From: Aspidapion aeneum
Lineage: Eukaryota; Arthropoda; Insecta; Coleoptera; Brentidae
Assembly (NCBI GenBank): GCA_963576565.1
Contig: OY755047.1
Coordinates: forward strand, 20,405,171-20,469,170
Direction of reading: 5' to 3'
Length of the DNA: 64,000 nt
Shown: positions 32,845-44,427 of the stretch, in pieces
Position numbering within the stretch: the first letter of the stretch is position 1
How the letters are laid out: every line of letters begins with the position of its first letter
The notes under the pieces: model-generated
Databases searched by the model: none
What the model saw: the letters and a program-made list of their open reading frames with translations, nothing else
Told to the model about the DNA's origin: nothing
Translations under genes and position numbers: made by a program

Positions 32845-34672
32845 ATACAGAGACCCAAAAAGCACAGATTGGAGTGGATATGTCAGATCCCTCCAAGAAA
32901 AGCTGAACTCAGCAATGACCGACGTGTGGGATCGTGATAAAATAGAAATGGCTTCTGAACAACTAAGGGAGGCTATTAGAACCGCGTATCACGAAAATTC
33001 CCCTCTTAAAACCAAAACTGATAATCGCGGTATGTCTTGGTGGAACAATTCTTTGTTCAAAAAAAGAAAAGAGGTTAGACGCCTATTTAATCGGGCAAAG
33101 GAGACGGGCAACTGGGAAAGCTACCGTGCCTCCCTCAACGAATATAACAAACAAATCAGAAGTGCCAAAAGAGAGTCATGGAGGAGGTTCTGTCATGGGC
33201 TCACAAAGCTTCCGGACACAACTCGAATCCATAAAATTCTGTCTAAAGAGCCAGCAAACAAACTTGGCGCAATAAAGCTCTCTGATGGAACCTTCACAAA
33301 ATCTGAAAGGGAATCCCTGGAGGCACTGGCAGAGCATCATTTTCCAGGAAGCACACTCCTTGAAAACGGGAATATTCCTGAGCAATTGACCCATGGACAT
33401 CGCCCAAAACAGGCGGATTGGAAAATTGCAAAAGAAATTATCAATTCAAATACGATCAAAATGGCGTTCACGTCTTTTGAACCATACAAATCACCGGGCC
33501 TAGATGGTATTCTTCCAGTGCTAGTACAAAAAGGCCTGGAAGTGCTAGTACCTTGCCTGGTGAAACTGTATAGAGCCAGCCTAGCATGGAATTATATTCC
33601 AACCAGCTGGACTAAAGTTAAGGTAGTTTACATACCTAAGGCGGGTCGGGCAGATAATACTCCAAAATCGCTTCGACCCATAAGCCTCACCTCATTTCTG
33701 TTGAAAGGCTTGGAAAAGATAATAGACGCACATATCAGAGGTGGCGCCTTAATGGCCCACCCGCTCAATGCAAACCAATATGCATACCAAGCAGGGAAGT
33801 CAACAGAACTAGCTTTAAACAACCTTGTTGGAAAAATTAAGGAAACCCTCGATGCAAAAGGCATCGCAGTAGGTGTTTTTCTTGATATAGAAGGAGCATT
33901 TAACATTCCAGAGAGTGAATTCTCTGGAAAGATACAAGAAATAATAAACACGGTAAAAGACTGGTGTGACAGGGAACAGATGTCTGTAAATCCTAGCAAA
34001 ACAGTTATTATACCGTTCACCCGTAAAAGGAAGCTTGATTTCCTGACTCCTCCGGAGCTTAACGGTGAAATAATTCCATTTGCATCAGAGGGGAAATACC
34101 TAGGGGTCACTCTAGATAAAACTCTTACCTGGAATGCCCATATGGAAAAAGTAACCCGCAAAGCCACACTGTCCTTATGGACGTGCAAAAGAATTTGCGG
34201 AAAAACCTGGGGCACTAGCCCCAAACAAATGTATTGGCGGTATATAACAGTCATCAGACCAATGATTGCGTATGGCGCAATAGTCTGGTTCGAGAAGGGA
34301 CATCAAAGAACCTCAAGGGCCAAACTAACCAGCTTACAACGACAAGCCAGTCTTGCCATATGTGGTGCAATGAGCTCTAGCCCATCGACTGCGCTTGAAT
34401 GCTTACTAAACTTACCTCCGCTTCACATTTTCTTAGAGGCGGAGGCACGAAGAGCAACATACAGAATAAGAGCCAACCCCCAGGATGGCAGGGCAAACAA
34501 AGTGATATCAACAGCCCTAATAAGGGAACAAGAGTTGGATGCAACTCTAGGAATGATATCCGACGTCATGCCCAACACGGTGTACAGCAGAAAGCTATAC
34601 AACATTATACTCCCAGAAAGGGAGAAATGGTTAAAGAACAGGACCAATTTTTCAAACAACGATAGCTTTTGA
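32795..34672 (+). pseudogene. LINE reverse transcriptase with catalytic deletion
   Basis: 625-residue open frame. RT blocks present: KSPGLDGILPVLVQKG, WTKVKVVYIPKAGR, LRPISLTSFLLKGLEKI, NQYAYQAGKSTELAL and VFLDIEGAFN. Directly after GAFN (near 33905) the protein jumps to TVKDWCDREQMSVNPSKTV. The roughly 100 residues that carry the QG and YADD/FADD blocks are deleted in frame. The polymerase is therefore dead although the frame stays open. The thumb and connection region follow, and the frame ends in TGA at 34672, where related elements read straight on into RNase H. Confidence 0.85.
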
Positions 34673-35497
34673 AATAGCGACGGATCCAAAATGCCATCAG
34701 GCGTTGGATCTGGAGTTGTTAGTATCCAAGAAAAAATCGAGATTCAACATAGTCTCGGCCAATTGGCTACTATATTTCAGGCCGAACTCGTAGCCATTGA
34801 ACTGTGTGCCCGGTGGATTACTGACCACGAATGGACCAACAGGACAATAAAAATCTTCTCCGACAGTCAAGCAGCCTTAAGAGCGCTTGATTCCTATACG
34901 GTCTCATCGAGAACCGTGAGGAGCTGTAAAGATTCGCTGAATGCGCTTGGTAGCGCTAACAATGTATCATTAGTATGGATACCAGGGCATTCTGGGCACG
35001 AGGGAAATGAGGCCGCAGACCTAGCAGCGAGGGAAGCGGCATCTGCCGAGTTTTTCGGCCCCGAGCCAGCCCTGGGGATATCATACAATGCTGTTAAATC
35101 AACCATATTAAAATGGATGGAGAATAGCTTCCAACAATACTGGATAAATATACCAGAACTGGCTCACTCTAAAGAGTTTATTAAAGGACCTTGTAGAAAC
35201 AGAGCCAGGAACATTATTGGACTTACCAGACAGGAGATACGTATAGTGACTGGTCTTTATACGGGTCACTGTCGACTCAGAGTGCCCATGCACAGAATGG
35301 GACTAACAGAAGAGACCGAATGTAGACTCTGTATGGAGGATCACGAAACAGTCAGACATGTACTGTGCGAATGTCCGGCTATTGCACGTTTACGTCAGAA
35401 TACTTTCGGTAAACCTCAGATCGACTCAGAAGATCTGAACAGTGTCTCACCCAAACTGATAGCCGGCCTTTTTGGAGGATTAGGCATACAGTGGTGA
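34673..35497 (+). pseudogene. LINE RNase H and CCHC carboxy terminus
   Basis: In the same frame as the RT, separated by one stop. It shows SDGSKMPSGVGSGV (first RNase H Asp), then a catalytic Glu region (QAELVAIELCARW), FSDSQAALRAL and WIPGHSGHEGNEAADLAA, and ends with a CCHC-like motif ECRLCMEDHETVRHVLCECP. The ordered motifs match type-I RNase H domains carried downstream of RT in I-group LINEs. Confidence 0.85.
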
Positions 35498-35608
35498 GAA
35501 ACCACTCAAAAGTGAGCCACAATATACCCACTGGTGGTCGCAGTGGAAGGGCTGCAAGGCCCACTCACATATGAATCATCATCATCAATCATCAACACAC
35601 TTGGTAGG

Positions 35609-36400
35609 GATAGACAGACTCTCCCGAACATTTTACAAAAGGGAACCACTCCTCCAACTCTGGCAGGGGGGTGGTTCCCCCTTTAAAAGTGCGTTTTGAT
35701 AGCTTTTTCTAATAACTCGAAAACAGTCAACATTTCCAAAAATCTTCTTAAAAACATTTTTTAAGCGGATACAATTTCCTTTTCAACCATGTACCTAAGT
35801 ACCCTCTGACGGCAGTAGTGCACATTCCAATAGCGTACGAAAAAAGGCAAAAATTTTTAAATTATTATTATTTTTTTTAAATATTTTTGGTTAAAAGCCC
35901 ATTGTATACATTTCAATACTTATTAAGCTAGACATATTTTTTATAAATAGCCGCCCTGAAATGAAAATAAATGTGTTTGTAGAAATCCTTAAATCAAACA
36001 AAAATAATAAACATTGACCTTCTTTGTGGTGGGGGGCATCCCCTCTCACCTCTCTCAAAAGTGTTCTCTTACAGTATTTTCCCAATTATTTTAACTTGGC
36101 AAAAAACAACTAAGTAACATCTATTGAGGCTGATGAAAAGTACTCCCTAACGATGTATAACAAACCCCCCTTACATCAGTGGCGCACCTTTTATAGTCAT
36201 TTAAATAAATGAGAAGTGTGAAAAAAACTATTTTTTTTTTATTTTCTTAAATTTTACTGTCCCACATGGTTTTAAAACCTATTTTGCAAGCCGAAGAAAT
36301 GTCCTTTCCAACGATGTACCTCACTCCTCCCTCAACGCAGCAGTAGATCTTGCATAGACGCCCCAAAATTGGTCAAATTTGATATACCAATACTGCATAT
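35609..36400. repeat. Repeat family X, right part
   Basis: Continues CTCTCCCGAACATTTTAC, CTCTGGCAGGGGGGTGGTTC, GTGCGTTTTGATAGCTTTTT and CTCGAAAACAGTCAACATTT, aligned with 23560-23760. The later part has three diverged CCAACGATGTACC-type units. No coding. Confidence 0.6.
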
Positions 36401-36679
36401 TCAACTTTTTTTAAGTTAACACTAATCAAAATATTTTTTTGTTCACCTTGAGTATTATTTACTGAGTTACAAAATTTAATGTTCAAAATTTTTGTTTGAT
36501 TTGAGAATCTCAACAAACACAATTATTTTATACGGCTACTTTAACAAGTTATGCCTAACTTATTAAATATTTAACTGTATACAATGGGTTTTTGAACAAA
36601 AATACTTTTTTGAAAAAAAATGTGTTAAGGATACAAAATAACACAAGAAAAATAAAAAAACATATTTGAAACTTCCTTA

Positions 36680-37117
36680 AAGACCGGTGTACGTTTTCGT
36701 CCCGCCATGAACTAAGTTTCCTTGGTTCGCTGTCGTTCACTCGTAGAATAAAAAATAGGTAATCTATTTTTTCATTCTTTTTGATTTACCTTGTATCTTG
36801 TAGTCAGTTTGTTCTACTTTGTGTCAGGCAAGCCACGCTGAGGATGAAATGCCTTTTTCCGAAACACCGGTGTCCGTGGTTGACTATACCCCTATGAAGT
36901 TGCCTTTTATACTTGATTAACTCATTGTTTTCGGTTACAAACCGATACCGTGGAGACGGTGAGAGCAAGGTCTGGTTGAGCTGTGACGAAAAGTCTTTCT
37001 TCCTTATAGACCGGTGGACGTTTTCGTCCCGCCATGGACTAAGTTTCCTTGGTTCGCTGTCGTTCACTCGTAGAATGAAAAATAGGTTTCACCTATTTTT
37101 TCATTCTTTTTGATTTA
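36680..37117. repeat. Direct repeats, possibly a Penelope-like end
   Basis: A block of about 105 bp (GACCGGTGTACGTTTTCGTC ... CATTCTTTTTGATTTA) occurs at 36682-36785 and again at 37007-37117. Between them lies GCTGAGGATGAAATGCC...CGAAACACCGGTG, similar in style to the post-ORF text of Penelope-like elements, which carry direct terminal repeats. No RT or GIY-YIG coding was seen. Confidence 0.4.
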
Positions 37118-37161
37118 ATCTGATTTGTGTTGTATATTTTTTCAATTTTTGGTGGTATTTT

Positions 37162-37343
37162 CAGTAGCGCACCCAGGAATATATCTTGGGGGGGCCGAGG
37201 CCTCTTGGTGGGGGCCCGAAGCCTCATGATGTCGAATTTTAAGGTATTTTTTGTGCTTTTTCAAGAAATATGTAGAAAATAGGTAAAAATCTAAGGCTTT
37301 GGGGGGGCCCGAAACCCGAGGCTCCCCCCCTGGGTGCACCCAT
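37162..37343. mobile_element. hAT-type MITE (family V), 182 bp
   Basis: Starts CAGTAGCGCACCCAGGAAT and ends CCTGGGTGCACCCAT, flanked by identical octamers GGTATTTT (37154-37161 and 37344-37351). It shares internal GCCTCATGATGTCGAATTTT with 11709-11876. Confidence 0.78.
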
Positions 37344-37351
37344 GGTATTTT

Positions 37352-37622
37352 TTGTTAAGTGGCGCTAATTTGCTGCAAGTACCTTACATACCTGTTAGAA
37401 ATTGATGGTGCCACGCGCCTTTGTTTTAAACTTTTTTCTTTTCTTCTTTTTGTGTGTTGCCTGGGGTTGAACCCCCGCCGTGTTATTGGAACCCGCCTCC
37501 CCTAGGTTATGGGTTGTGGGTGGGTGCTGCAAAATTTTACTGGACACCTAAAAGTTAACAATATTTTTGTACAGGGTAATCCGGATTGGGAGGTGTCAAA
37601 ATCTATGGGGGAAGGCGGTCTA
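37352..37622. other. Unassigned
   Basis: No gene recognised. A mildly GC-rich patch lies at 37455-37620. Confidence 0.4.
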
Positions 37623-38850
37623 GGACAACTGGGCGCCGCCAACTGGGCGCCGGGCCAACTCGGCGCCGGACTAAACATTTTTTTTTTATAAAATGTGTAG
37701 GATGAAAAACAAAATATATTGTTGTTGCAATTTTTTTGAAATTTGTTTTTGTTAAGTAAAGTTAAATGTATTAAGTCGACTGTTGAATCTTGGTAGTTGT
37801 AGTGTTTGGTAACCTGGTAACACTACAATTTACGTTTTTTATTACAACAATGGCGGATCCAAAATGGCGGATTTCTTTATTTTTAAACCGATTTATCTGA
37901 AACTTGAAAGTTTGCAGTGCCTGAGATCACTAACTACAGTTTTATCCTCAGACTTTAAAAAATCAAAATGGCGGATCCAAAATGGCGGATTTTCTTATTT
38001 ACTAACCGATTTGTCTTAAATTTGAAATATTACATTGCTTGAGGTCATTTAATACAACGCCATTTTGACTTTTTTAAGTTTGAGTAAAAATTTTTGTTAA
38101 ATGACCTCAAGCAAGCAATCCGCGATTTTGGATTCGTCATTTTGAATTTGTTAAAAGTTTACGTCAAAAAATATAATCAGCGACTTGAAACACCGCCAAT
38201 TTCTATATTTGGTACACATCGGTTCATAAATAAGAAAGTCCGCCATTTTGGATCGGCCATTTTGATTTTTTTAAGTTTGAGTTAAATATTGTGTTAAATC
38301 ACCTCAAGCAATGTAATATTTCAAGTTTGAGACAAATCGGTTAGTAAATAAGAAAATCCGCTATTTTGGATCTGCCATTTTGATTTTTTTAAGTTTGAGT
38401 AAAAAATTTCGTTAAATGGCCTCAAGCAATGTAATATTTCAAGTTTGAGACAAATCGGTTAGTAAATAAGAAAATCCGCCATTTTGGATCCGCCATTTTG
38501 ATTTTTTTAAGTTTGGCTAAAAATTTTTGTTAAATGATCTCAAGCAATGTAATATTTCAAGTTTAAGACAAATCGGTTAGTAAATAAGAAAATCCGCCAT
38601 TTTGGATTCGTCATTTTGATTTTTTTAACTTTGAGGATAAAACTGTATTTAGTAATCTAAGGCACTGCTAACTTTCAAGTTTCAGATAAATCGGTTCGGT
38701 TCGGTTCATTTTATCAAAAAAAAAATTTTTTAGTCCGGCGCCGAGTTGGCCCGGCGCCCAGTTGGCGGCGCCGAGTTGGCCCGGCGTCCAGTTGGCCCGG
38801 CGCCCAGATGGCGGCGCCGAGTTGGCGGCGCCCAGTTGTCCCATTCCGGG
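37623..38850. mobile_element. Foldback element with GC-rich minisatellite ends
   Basis: Both ends are arrays of GGCGCCGCCAACTGGGCGCC-like words in opposite orientation (37623-37675 and 38733-38845). Inside, units of about 118 bp centred on CGCCATTTTGGATCCGCCAT and AATCGGTTAGTAAATAAGAA run forward at 37845-38050 and inverted at 38100-38700, so the element is a large imperfect palindrome of tandem units. No ORF. Architecture is like FB/Galileo-type foldbacks; superfamily inferred only. Confidence 0.75.
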
Positions 38851-38880
38851 GGGAAGGGGGTAATAATCAACGAAAAACCT

Positions 38881-40211
38881 AGGGTCAAGTGGTGTAAAAT
38901 TGAGACACCCAAAACCCCGTTGAAAAATGAGAGACTTAAATAAAAAATACTTATAATTGAATTCCGATAGATTTTCTGTTATAAACTGATAGCAGGAGTT
39001 GTAAGGACCTCATACCTACAATTTATTTTATTTTTTAATAATTAAAATGACAAAATCTATCCCAGGTAACAAGGGGTCATCAAATGACGTATTTTTTCGT
39101 CGAAAAGTGGTCATTTGGATGACCAGCAGGTCATCTACCAAAATATGTTGCCTTTAAAGCGTTAGTTACTTGACGTCTTTTCGTAGTGTAGTTTTTGACG
39201 TGTGAAAAACGTCATATATTGGTCACTACCCACACTGCACACTTTGTCCAAGGGACATACACTCATACTTACATAGATGGTGCCCCAGTCAGTACTTGAC
39301 CGGATTTATACGGAATGTGGTGGTACGTATGTAAAATAAATTAAACATTATATCAAGACAAACTTCGAGGCTTCTTTCGCTTCAAGGTGGAGATGTGTAA
39401 GTCTAGGTATAGGTCTATTTTGATCTGTACCTCACAGACGAACACCGCTGAACGTGTTCCAGTACTTCCAGGTCTAAGTCACAGAAGAGTCACCTTATGT
39501 GTCTAAGTTTCCTTCAGTGTTCTCAACTGTAGGGAATATTTCATATATTCAGACGAGTTTAAAAAAAGTCATAAATAGGTCTGTGTGTGTGTCTAATGTT
39601 CTGATTTGGTCCCAAATACGTCATATTGCTGACGTCTTTAAAACATCTAAAAATGACGTCATTTTGGGTGTGTTTTTTGAACGTCATTTACACGTCAGAT
39701 TAGAGATCAATGGTCACTAAAAAAACCTGTTTTTGACGTTTAAAAAACGTGACCTTGCTACCTGGGTAGCTTTATTTGTGGTATAAAACTTTTAAAAACG
39801 TTACCGAAAGTTTTGTCGTGTGAGTTCGTAGATCGGTTTTTCTATAAATAAATATTTTTGCACTTATTTGTTGTATTTAAGTTAAAAAAAAACAAAACCT
39901 TAATGTCTCAATCTTACCTTAAAGGTCTTATTTTTGGTTTAGACGGCGCCGCCGACTGTTTATACGTGAATTTTAACACTGTCTCATATTTCGCCTGATG
40001 TGTCTTAGTTTTGAACTTTTTCAAGGTAAAATATGAGACACAGGCAAAAAAAATTCTCATATATAGATCATATTTCTTTGTTTTTAGGTTTGCAATATTT
40101 TTCTGATTATCGCTTATATCCTAAAAAAAAATTCCTAGTCCTACAGAGGAGTCTAAAATCTTAGAAATATAAAAGTGTTAAAAACTGTCTCGTTTTTACA
40201 CCACTGACCCT
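38881..40211. mobile_element. TIR element with AGGGTCA ends
   Basis: The ends AGGGTCAAGTGGTGTAAAAT and the complement of AAAACGAGACAG-side TTTTTACACCACTGACCCT. Flanks are ACCT on both sides (38877-38880 and 40212-40215). Internal TGTCTCATATTT inverted pairs lie at 39970-40050. It contains a nested element at 39061-39766. No ORF. Confidence 0.72.
39061..39766. mobile_element. Nested TIR element with CCCAGGTA ends
   Basis: Begins CCCAGGTAACAAGGGGTCAT and ends ACGTGACCTTGCTACCTGGG. The interior is rich in GTCATTT, GACGTC and AACGTCA words in both orientations. Flanks are TAT/TAG, so the duplication is uncertain. No coding. Confidence 0.72.
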
Positions 40212-40215
40212 ACCT

Positions 40216-41879
40216 CTTTGTTTTTTGCTAAGGGACGGGGGTAATCGTCCATTTAGCCCTTTAATTATTAACTAAAACTACATTAATTGTTTTTCTAGGA
40301 GGAGTCAATTACTCGTTATTAAATCCGCGTTTGGGAGGTAGAGAGAGACTAGCACCCCCCTTACGAAGATTTTTGGGGGAGTTAAAAAAAACATTTATGG
40401 AGGCGTTTATAACTTTTTTATTTATTAAAACTTTTTTTTCGTGTAAATTTTTTTATTATAGTTTTATTAATAAACAATTCATCTGGACTTTAGATAAGAC
40501 ATTTTATTTCGTTTTTGAAATTCGCGTAAAATTTCCTTTAGAATGACGGCGCGGTCCGATTCGCCACAGAGACAATTTGTCGCGGTCTGATTCGCCGCAG
40601 GGTTAATTCGCCGCCTACGAAATTTAAGATTGGTACTCCAAAATAGCATATAACACTCAATATTTTATTTTATTTGTTTAATACCAACCTTTGAATCAAA
40701 TCACCCAAAAGATTTTTGGGATACCCTGCTATACAGGGTGTGGCAGGAGAGGCCAAAAATAGTACATTATAAACCTAGGGACTAAAGTGATACTTTTAAG
40801 CCCGAGATGAAAATTTCTTAAAAATTCAGCCTAGCAAAATTAATTTGTTTTTAATCTCTAGGGATTAAAAGTAAGTTTTTACTTCCTCTTAAAAACAATC
40901 CTCATTTTTTGTAATTGCGCAGTAGAATAAACGTAATAATTGAGTGTTAAAATTATTTAAAAAAATTAAAATACTTTAAAATAGTATCAAAATGTTACTA
41001 TTTTCCATAATGATTATGGTGCTTTTAGAGTCTTGATTTTTTGAATAAATTTGATACCTTATAAAAAATTAATTCTTAAAAAAATTGACAAATTTTTCAT
41101 TATTTATTTATCCCTCTTAACCCATGCTTTTTTAGAAAAAAGCAATGATTGATTTTTTGATCAGAATGAATTATAAAATTATCTGACTTTATCAAACTTG
41201 TCGTTTTTAAAATGTACAGTTTTTGTCCTAACCTTCAAACTTGTCAAACTTGGAAAAAAAAACTTTTGACCAAAAGTTATTTGAGCTTTTTCTCTACGTT
41301 TCACCTTTTTCACTATCTAAATTACACCCTGTATTTACCTTGAAATATTTTTATTTCCAATGGGTCGTCTTCCAGACATCCATTCCAGTTATGATGGCAT
41401 CTGAAACAAAAAAAATATACTTAAATATTGTTTTCATGCAACTCTAGCTTTTTTTTACATTTTAATCTCCATTTGCAATTATTGTTACTTCCTTAAAAAG
41501 CAAGCGATTGTTACTTCCTTAAAAAACGCAGTTAACTTGCAATAAAATAATATAAAACTCAAAATTTTAGGAAGTAAAGATAGACAATAGAAAAAATAAT
41601 TTTATGTTCAACGACAGAAAATAAAAGAGCTCAATCTATAAATAATAGCATTAAACAGATTTAATTACAATATAAGTTCTTATGTTCAAATTTAAAGAAA
41701 AAATGGGGTCTTACACGAAAATAGGAAGATGTTGCTAAATAATTTGTCAAAAAAAAGTACAAGTATGATTTTAAGACATAATAATAAATTTTAAAATGGC
41801 TTCTTACTAGGTTGGAAATGTTTATTTTTAAACTCTGCTCTTACGAAAAACTTCTTTATGTTCAATTTAGCACTGTGCC
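40216..41879. other. Unassigned AT-rich DNA
   Basis: No gene recognised. 40545-40625 holds repeated GATTCGCCGC/GCGGTCYGATTCGCC words (a short GC-rich array recalling 22860-22910). Confidence 0.4.
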
Positions 41880-42141
41880 CAGTGGCGTAGCGTGGGGGGG
41901 CGCGGGGGGGTTTGTCGCCCCCCCCCCCCGTTCCGAGGGTACTGGCGCCCCATGGGTGCCCGAAGCGCCCTAAGCTTTATTAAGTAGCAGGGCCGGCAAC
42001 ACCAAATTGAGAGGGCGGCAAAGGAAACTAAAGACATGATGACCTTTTTTGTTTTTTTCTTTTTGTCACAAGATTTTTGATGGGCACCCTGTTTAGCTAT
42101 CGCCCCCCCCCCCCCGCCCCTTCAGGCACGCTACGCCGCTG
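41880..42141. mobile_element. hAT-type MITE, 262 bp, perfect 8-bp duplication
   Basis: TIRs CAGTGGCGTAGCGTG and the complement of CACGCTACGCCGCTG, flanked by ACTGTGCC on both sides (41872-41879 and 42142-42149). Contains poly-G and poly-C runs. No ORF. Confidence 0.85.
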
Positions 42142-42394
42142 ACTGTGCCTAAGAGTCATTTGCAGCCGTAATAACCAAATTTAGAAAAACATTTTTAAAC
42201 TAGTAAGAACCTTTCATTTTGAAATTTGTATTGGAGAACTTGGCTTTACTTTTATCTTAGTTCTTTTTACGAAATATCATTTTCGCGTACTTGGCTTTTT
42301 TTTACATAAAATGTTTTTGTTATAATTTCATTCCTTTTTTAAAGGATTTGAATAATATTTAGGTTTTAAAGTAGTAAAATATGCGGTTATTGTT

Positions 42395-42960
42395 CAAAAC
42401 TTTTTTATCATAGTTCTTATCAGCTTTCCTAAGCTCAGCTCTCTAGCGTTCCTGGAAGTGGCAATGTTACTTTCAGATAACTTTACATTTATAGGGGAGG
42501 GAAGTTAATTAAAATTTTGACGTTTTTTTAATTTTTTTATAGTTTTATCATAGTTCCTATTGGAGTTCCAAAGCTCTGCTCTCTAGGATTTCTGGAAGTG
42601 GATAATGTTACTATTACATAACTTTACATGTATAGAGGAGGGGAATAAATTAGAATTTTGGGGTTTTTAGATTTTTTCCAATTTTGGTCAGAATTTCTAT
42701 CAGTCTGCCAAATTTCAGCTTTGTAGCATGTCTGGAAGTACAATAGAATTTTGATGATCTAAGTGAGAGGCAATTTCGACGTTTTTTGAAATTTCGTATC
42801 TACTTTACTACCTTATGAAACTTGGAGGGGCTGATAACTCTATGAAGATCTACGACTGTGCAAAGCTTGAGTTTCGTAGCTCATTCGGAAGTAGAGTTTT
42901 AGATAGGTCAAATATGGGCTGAAATGTTTTCACACTGCCCTGCCCGCAGATTTAGATTGG
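42395..42960 (+). repeat. Tandem array, ~140-bp period
   Basis: Units at about 42405, 42545 and 42685 share ATCATAGTTYYTAT, AAGCTCWGCTCTCTAG and TCTGGAAGTGG, each 140 bp apart, with a more diverged fourth unit. No coding. Confidence 0.75.
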
Positions 42961-43380
42961 GGACCTCATTTATTAGTCAATGTGGCCGAGCCGAGTAGTA
43001 GTAGATAAAGTAAATTTTAGGAAGAACCCCGTCAATAATAAAAAGAAAATCTCAACAATAAAATGAATTTTCACTCGAAGCGCAACTTGGCGCATCAACC
43101 CAGGAAGGATGTTTTGAATGTATAATTGCAAGCACTATTATGATTAGTGTAATTATAGAAGTTTCGCAATGCTTTCACTTTTTTCTCGTAATTACAGGTG
43201 GTTGTACCATTTGCGTGAAAAGCTTTCCATTTTAGGTAATAATGCTTAAGTTTAGAATTACGTATTTTATTATTGTAGAAAATATTTATTAATTGCGTAA
43301 TCAGAATAAGTAGACAGCTGGCCAATGGAGAGTTTACGACTAGCGCATGAAAAAATTTAATTTAATTAAATTTTTGAGTA
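42961..43380. other. Unassigned
   Basis: No gene recognised. The minus-strand ORF at 43095-43325 has no family signature. Confidence 0.4.
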
Positions 43381-44000
43381 CACTGCCCTCCTTATGAAGA
43401 ATGCAGTAACTTCAAATTGACCGATTTTGAGATTTTAATATATTATGGTGTATAATGATGTTCCTCATCGATTGGCAAAAACAAAATTTGAAAAAGAAAA
43501 ATTTTTTTCAATGAAAAAAACGCATAACAAATATGCAGTAACTGCAAAACGTCACGGTCTTCTAGCCGAGAACGCAGCAATTACATAATGCGCTGCGTTC
43601 TTGTCTAGCAAAAAGGGTAAAACTAGTCAAGAATGCAGTATTTGCGCGTCGGTCAACAAATACTGCGCTCTTGAGTAGAAAGCCAGCACAAGTATTCTTT
43701 TAGTTTTCTAGCGATAAATGCAAATACTGCGTTTACCACTAGTAAATGAGGCACGCTGCATTTCTGCCTAGAAATGTTGATTCAAAGCTTCATGAAATAC
43801 TTGTCAAGAACGCTATATCTTCGATAAAATGTACATTTTTTTAAATTTAATGAAACCATACTTTTTATAATTTCTCATCATCCTGCAAAAAAAAATCAAA
43901 AATATGCATTTGGATAGAAATAGAGCAAAAATACGTTTTTTGCGTTTTTCTCAAAACTAGGGTTTTGTAAGATACTGCGTTCTTCAAAAGGAGGGCAGTG
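43381..44000. mobile_element. 620-bp TIR element with GCAGTA motif clusters
   Basis: Ends CACTGCCCTCCTTATGAAGA and the complement of TCTTCAAAAGGAGGGCAGTG. TA precedes the left end and CA follows the right. Roughly ten RAAYGCAGTA/TACTGCGTT motifs occur in both orientations between 43400 and 43990. No ORF. Class probably Tc1/mariner-like by the TA, uncertain. Confidence 0.75.
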
Positions 44001-44131
44001 CAGCACTCTGGTAGTGCAATGACACTGGTTCGGTCCTGTCAAAAATTTGCACTGAGTGCTGTTTCAATGGAATACGCGGAAGACTCAAAGTCGCACCTTT
44101 TATGTTTAGGTATAAAACCAATAGAGAATAA

Positions 44132-44406
44132 GGAGTTATTGCAATAAAGCCAGGCAGTAATAATGCCGGGCACTATTGTGCCAGTTTTTCATTGAAAGCA
44201 GACAGTTGATCTTTTAAAATTGGCATACCAAAGTCAAATTTATAAATCCAGTCGTTTATTTTCCATTAATAATGTCGGTACTACTAATTCCGGCTCTTAT
44301 AATACTAAAAGGTCTAATTTTAAAAGAAGACAGCTCTTCTTATAATGCGAAACTGTCAGAATAGTGCCCGACATTATTACTGCCTGGCTTTATTACAATA
44401 AGTCCC
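44132..44406. mobile_element. PIF/Harbinger-like MITE, 275 bp (copy 2)
   Basis: Ends GGAGTTATTGCAATAAAGCC and the complement of TTACAATAAGTCCC, flanked by TAA (44129-44131 and 44407-44409). Homologous to 25263-25542 throughout. Confidence 0.8.
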
Positions 44407-44427
44407 TAATAGTTTATTCTCTCAGAC

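Larger units (their letters stand above)
32266..35593 (+). mobile_element. 5'-truncated non-LTR retrotransposon, I/R1-group type
   Basis: A LINE copy holding, in order, the carboxy-terminal part of an AP endonuclease, a reverse transcriptase, an RNase H and a CCHC motif, ending in an ATC-rich simple tail (35570-35593). It is flanked by a 15-bp target duplication AACACACTTGGTAGG (32251-32265 and 35594-35608). The RNase H after RT places it near the I/LOA/R1 group; the exact clade is not determined. It sits inside an older repeat (32150-32250 plus 35609-36400). Confidence 0.85.

Noticed and set aside
33628..34254. 208-codon minus-strand ORF
   Set aside because: Antisense shadow of the LINE reverse transcriptase frame.
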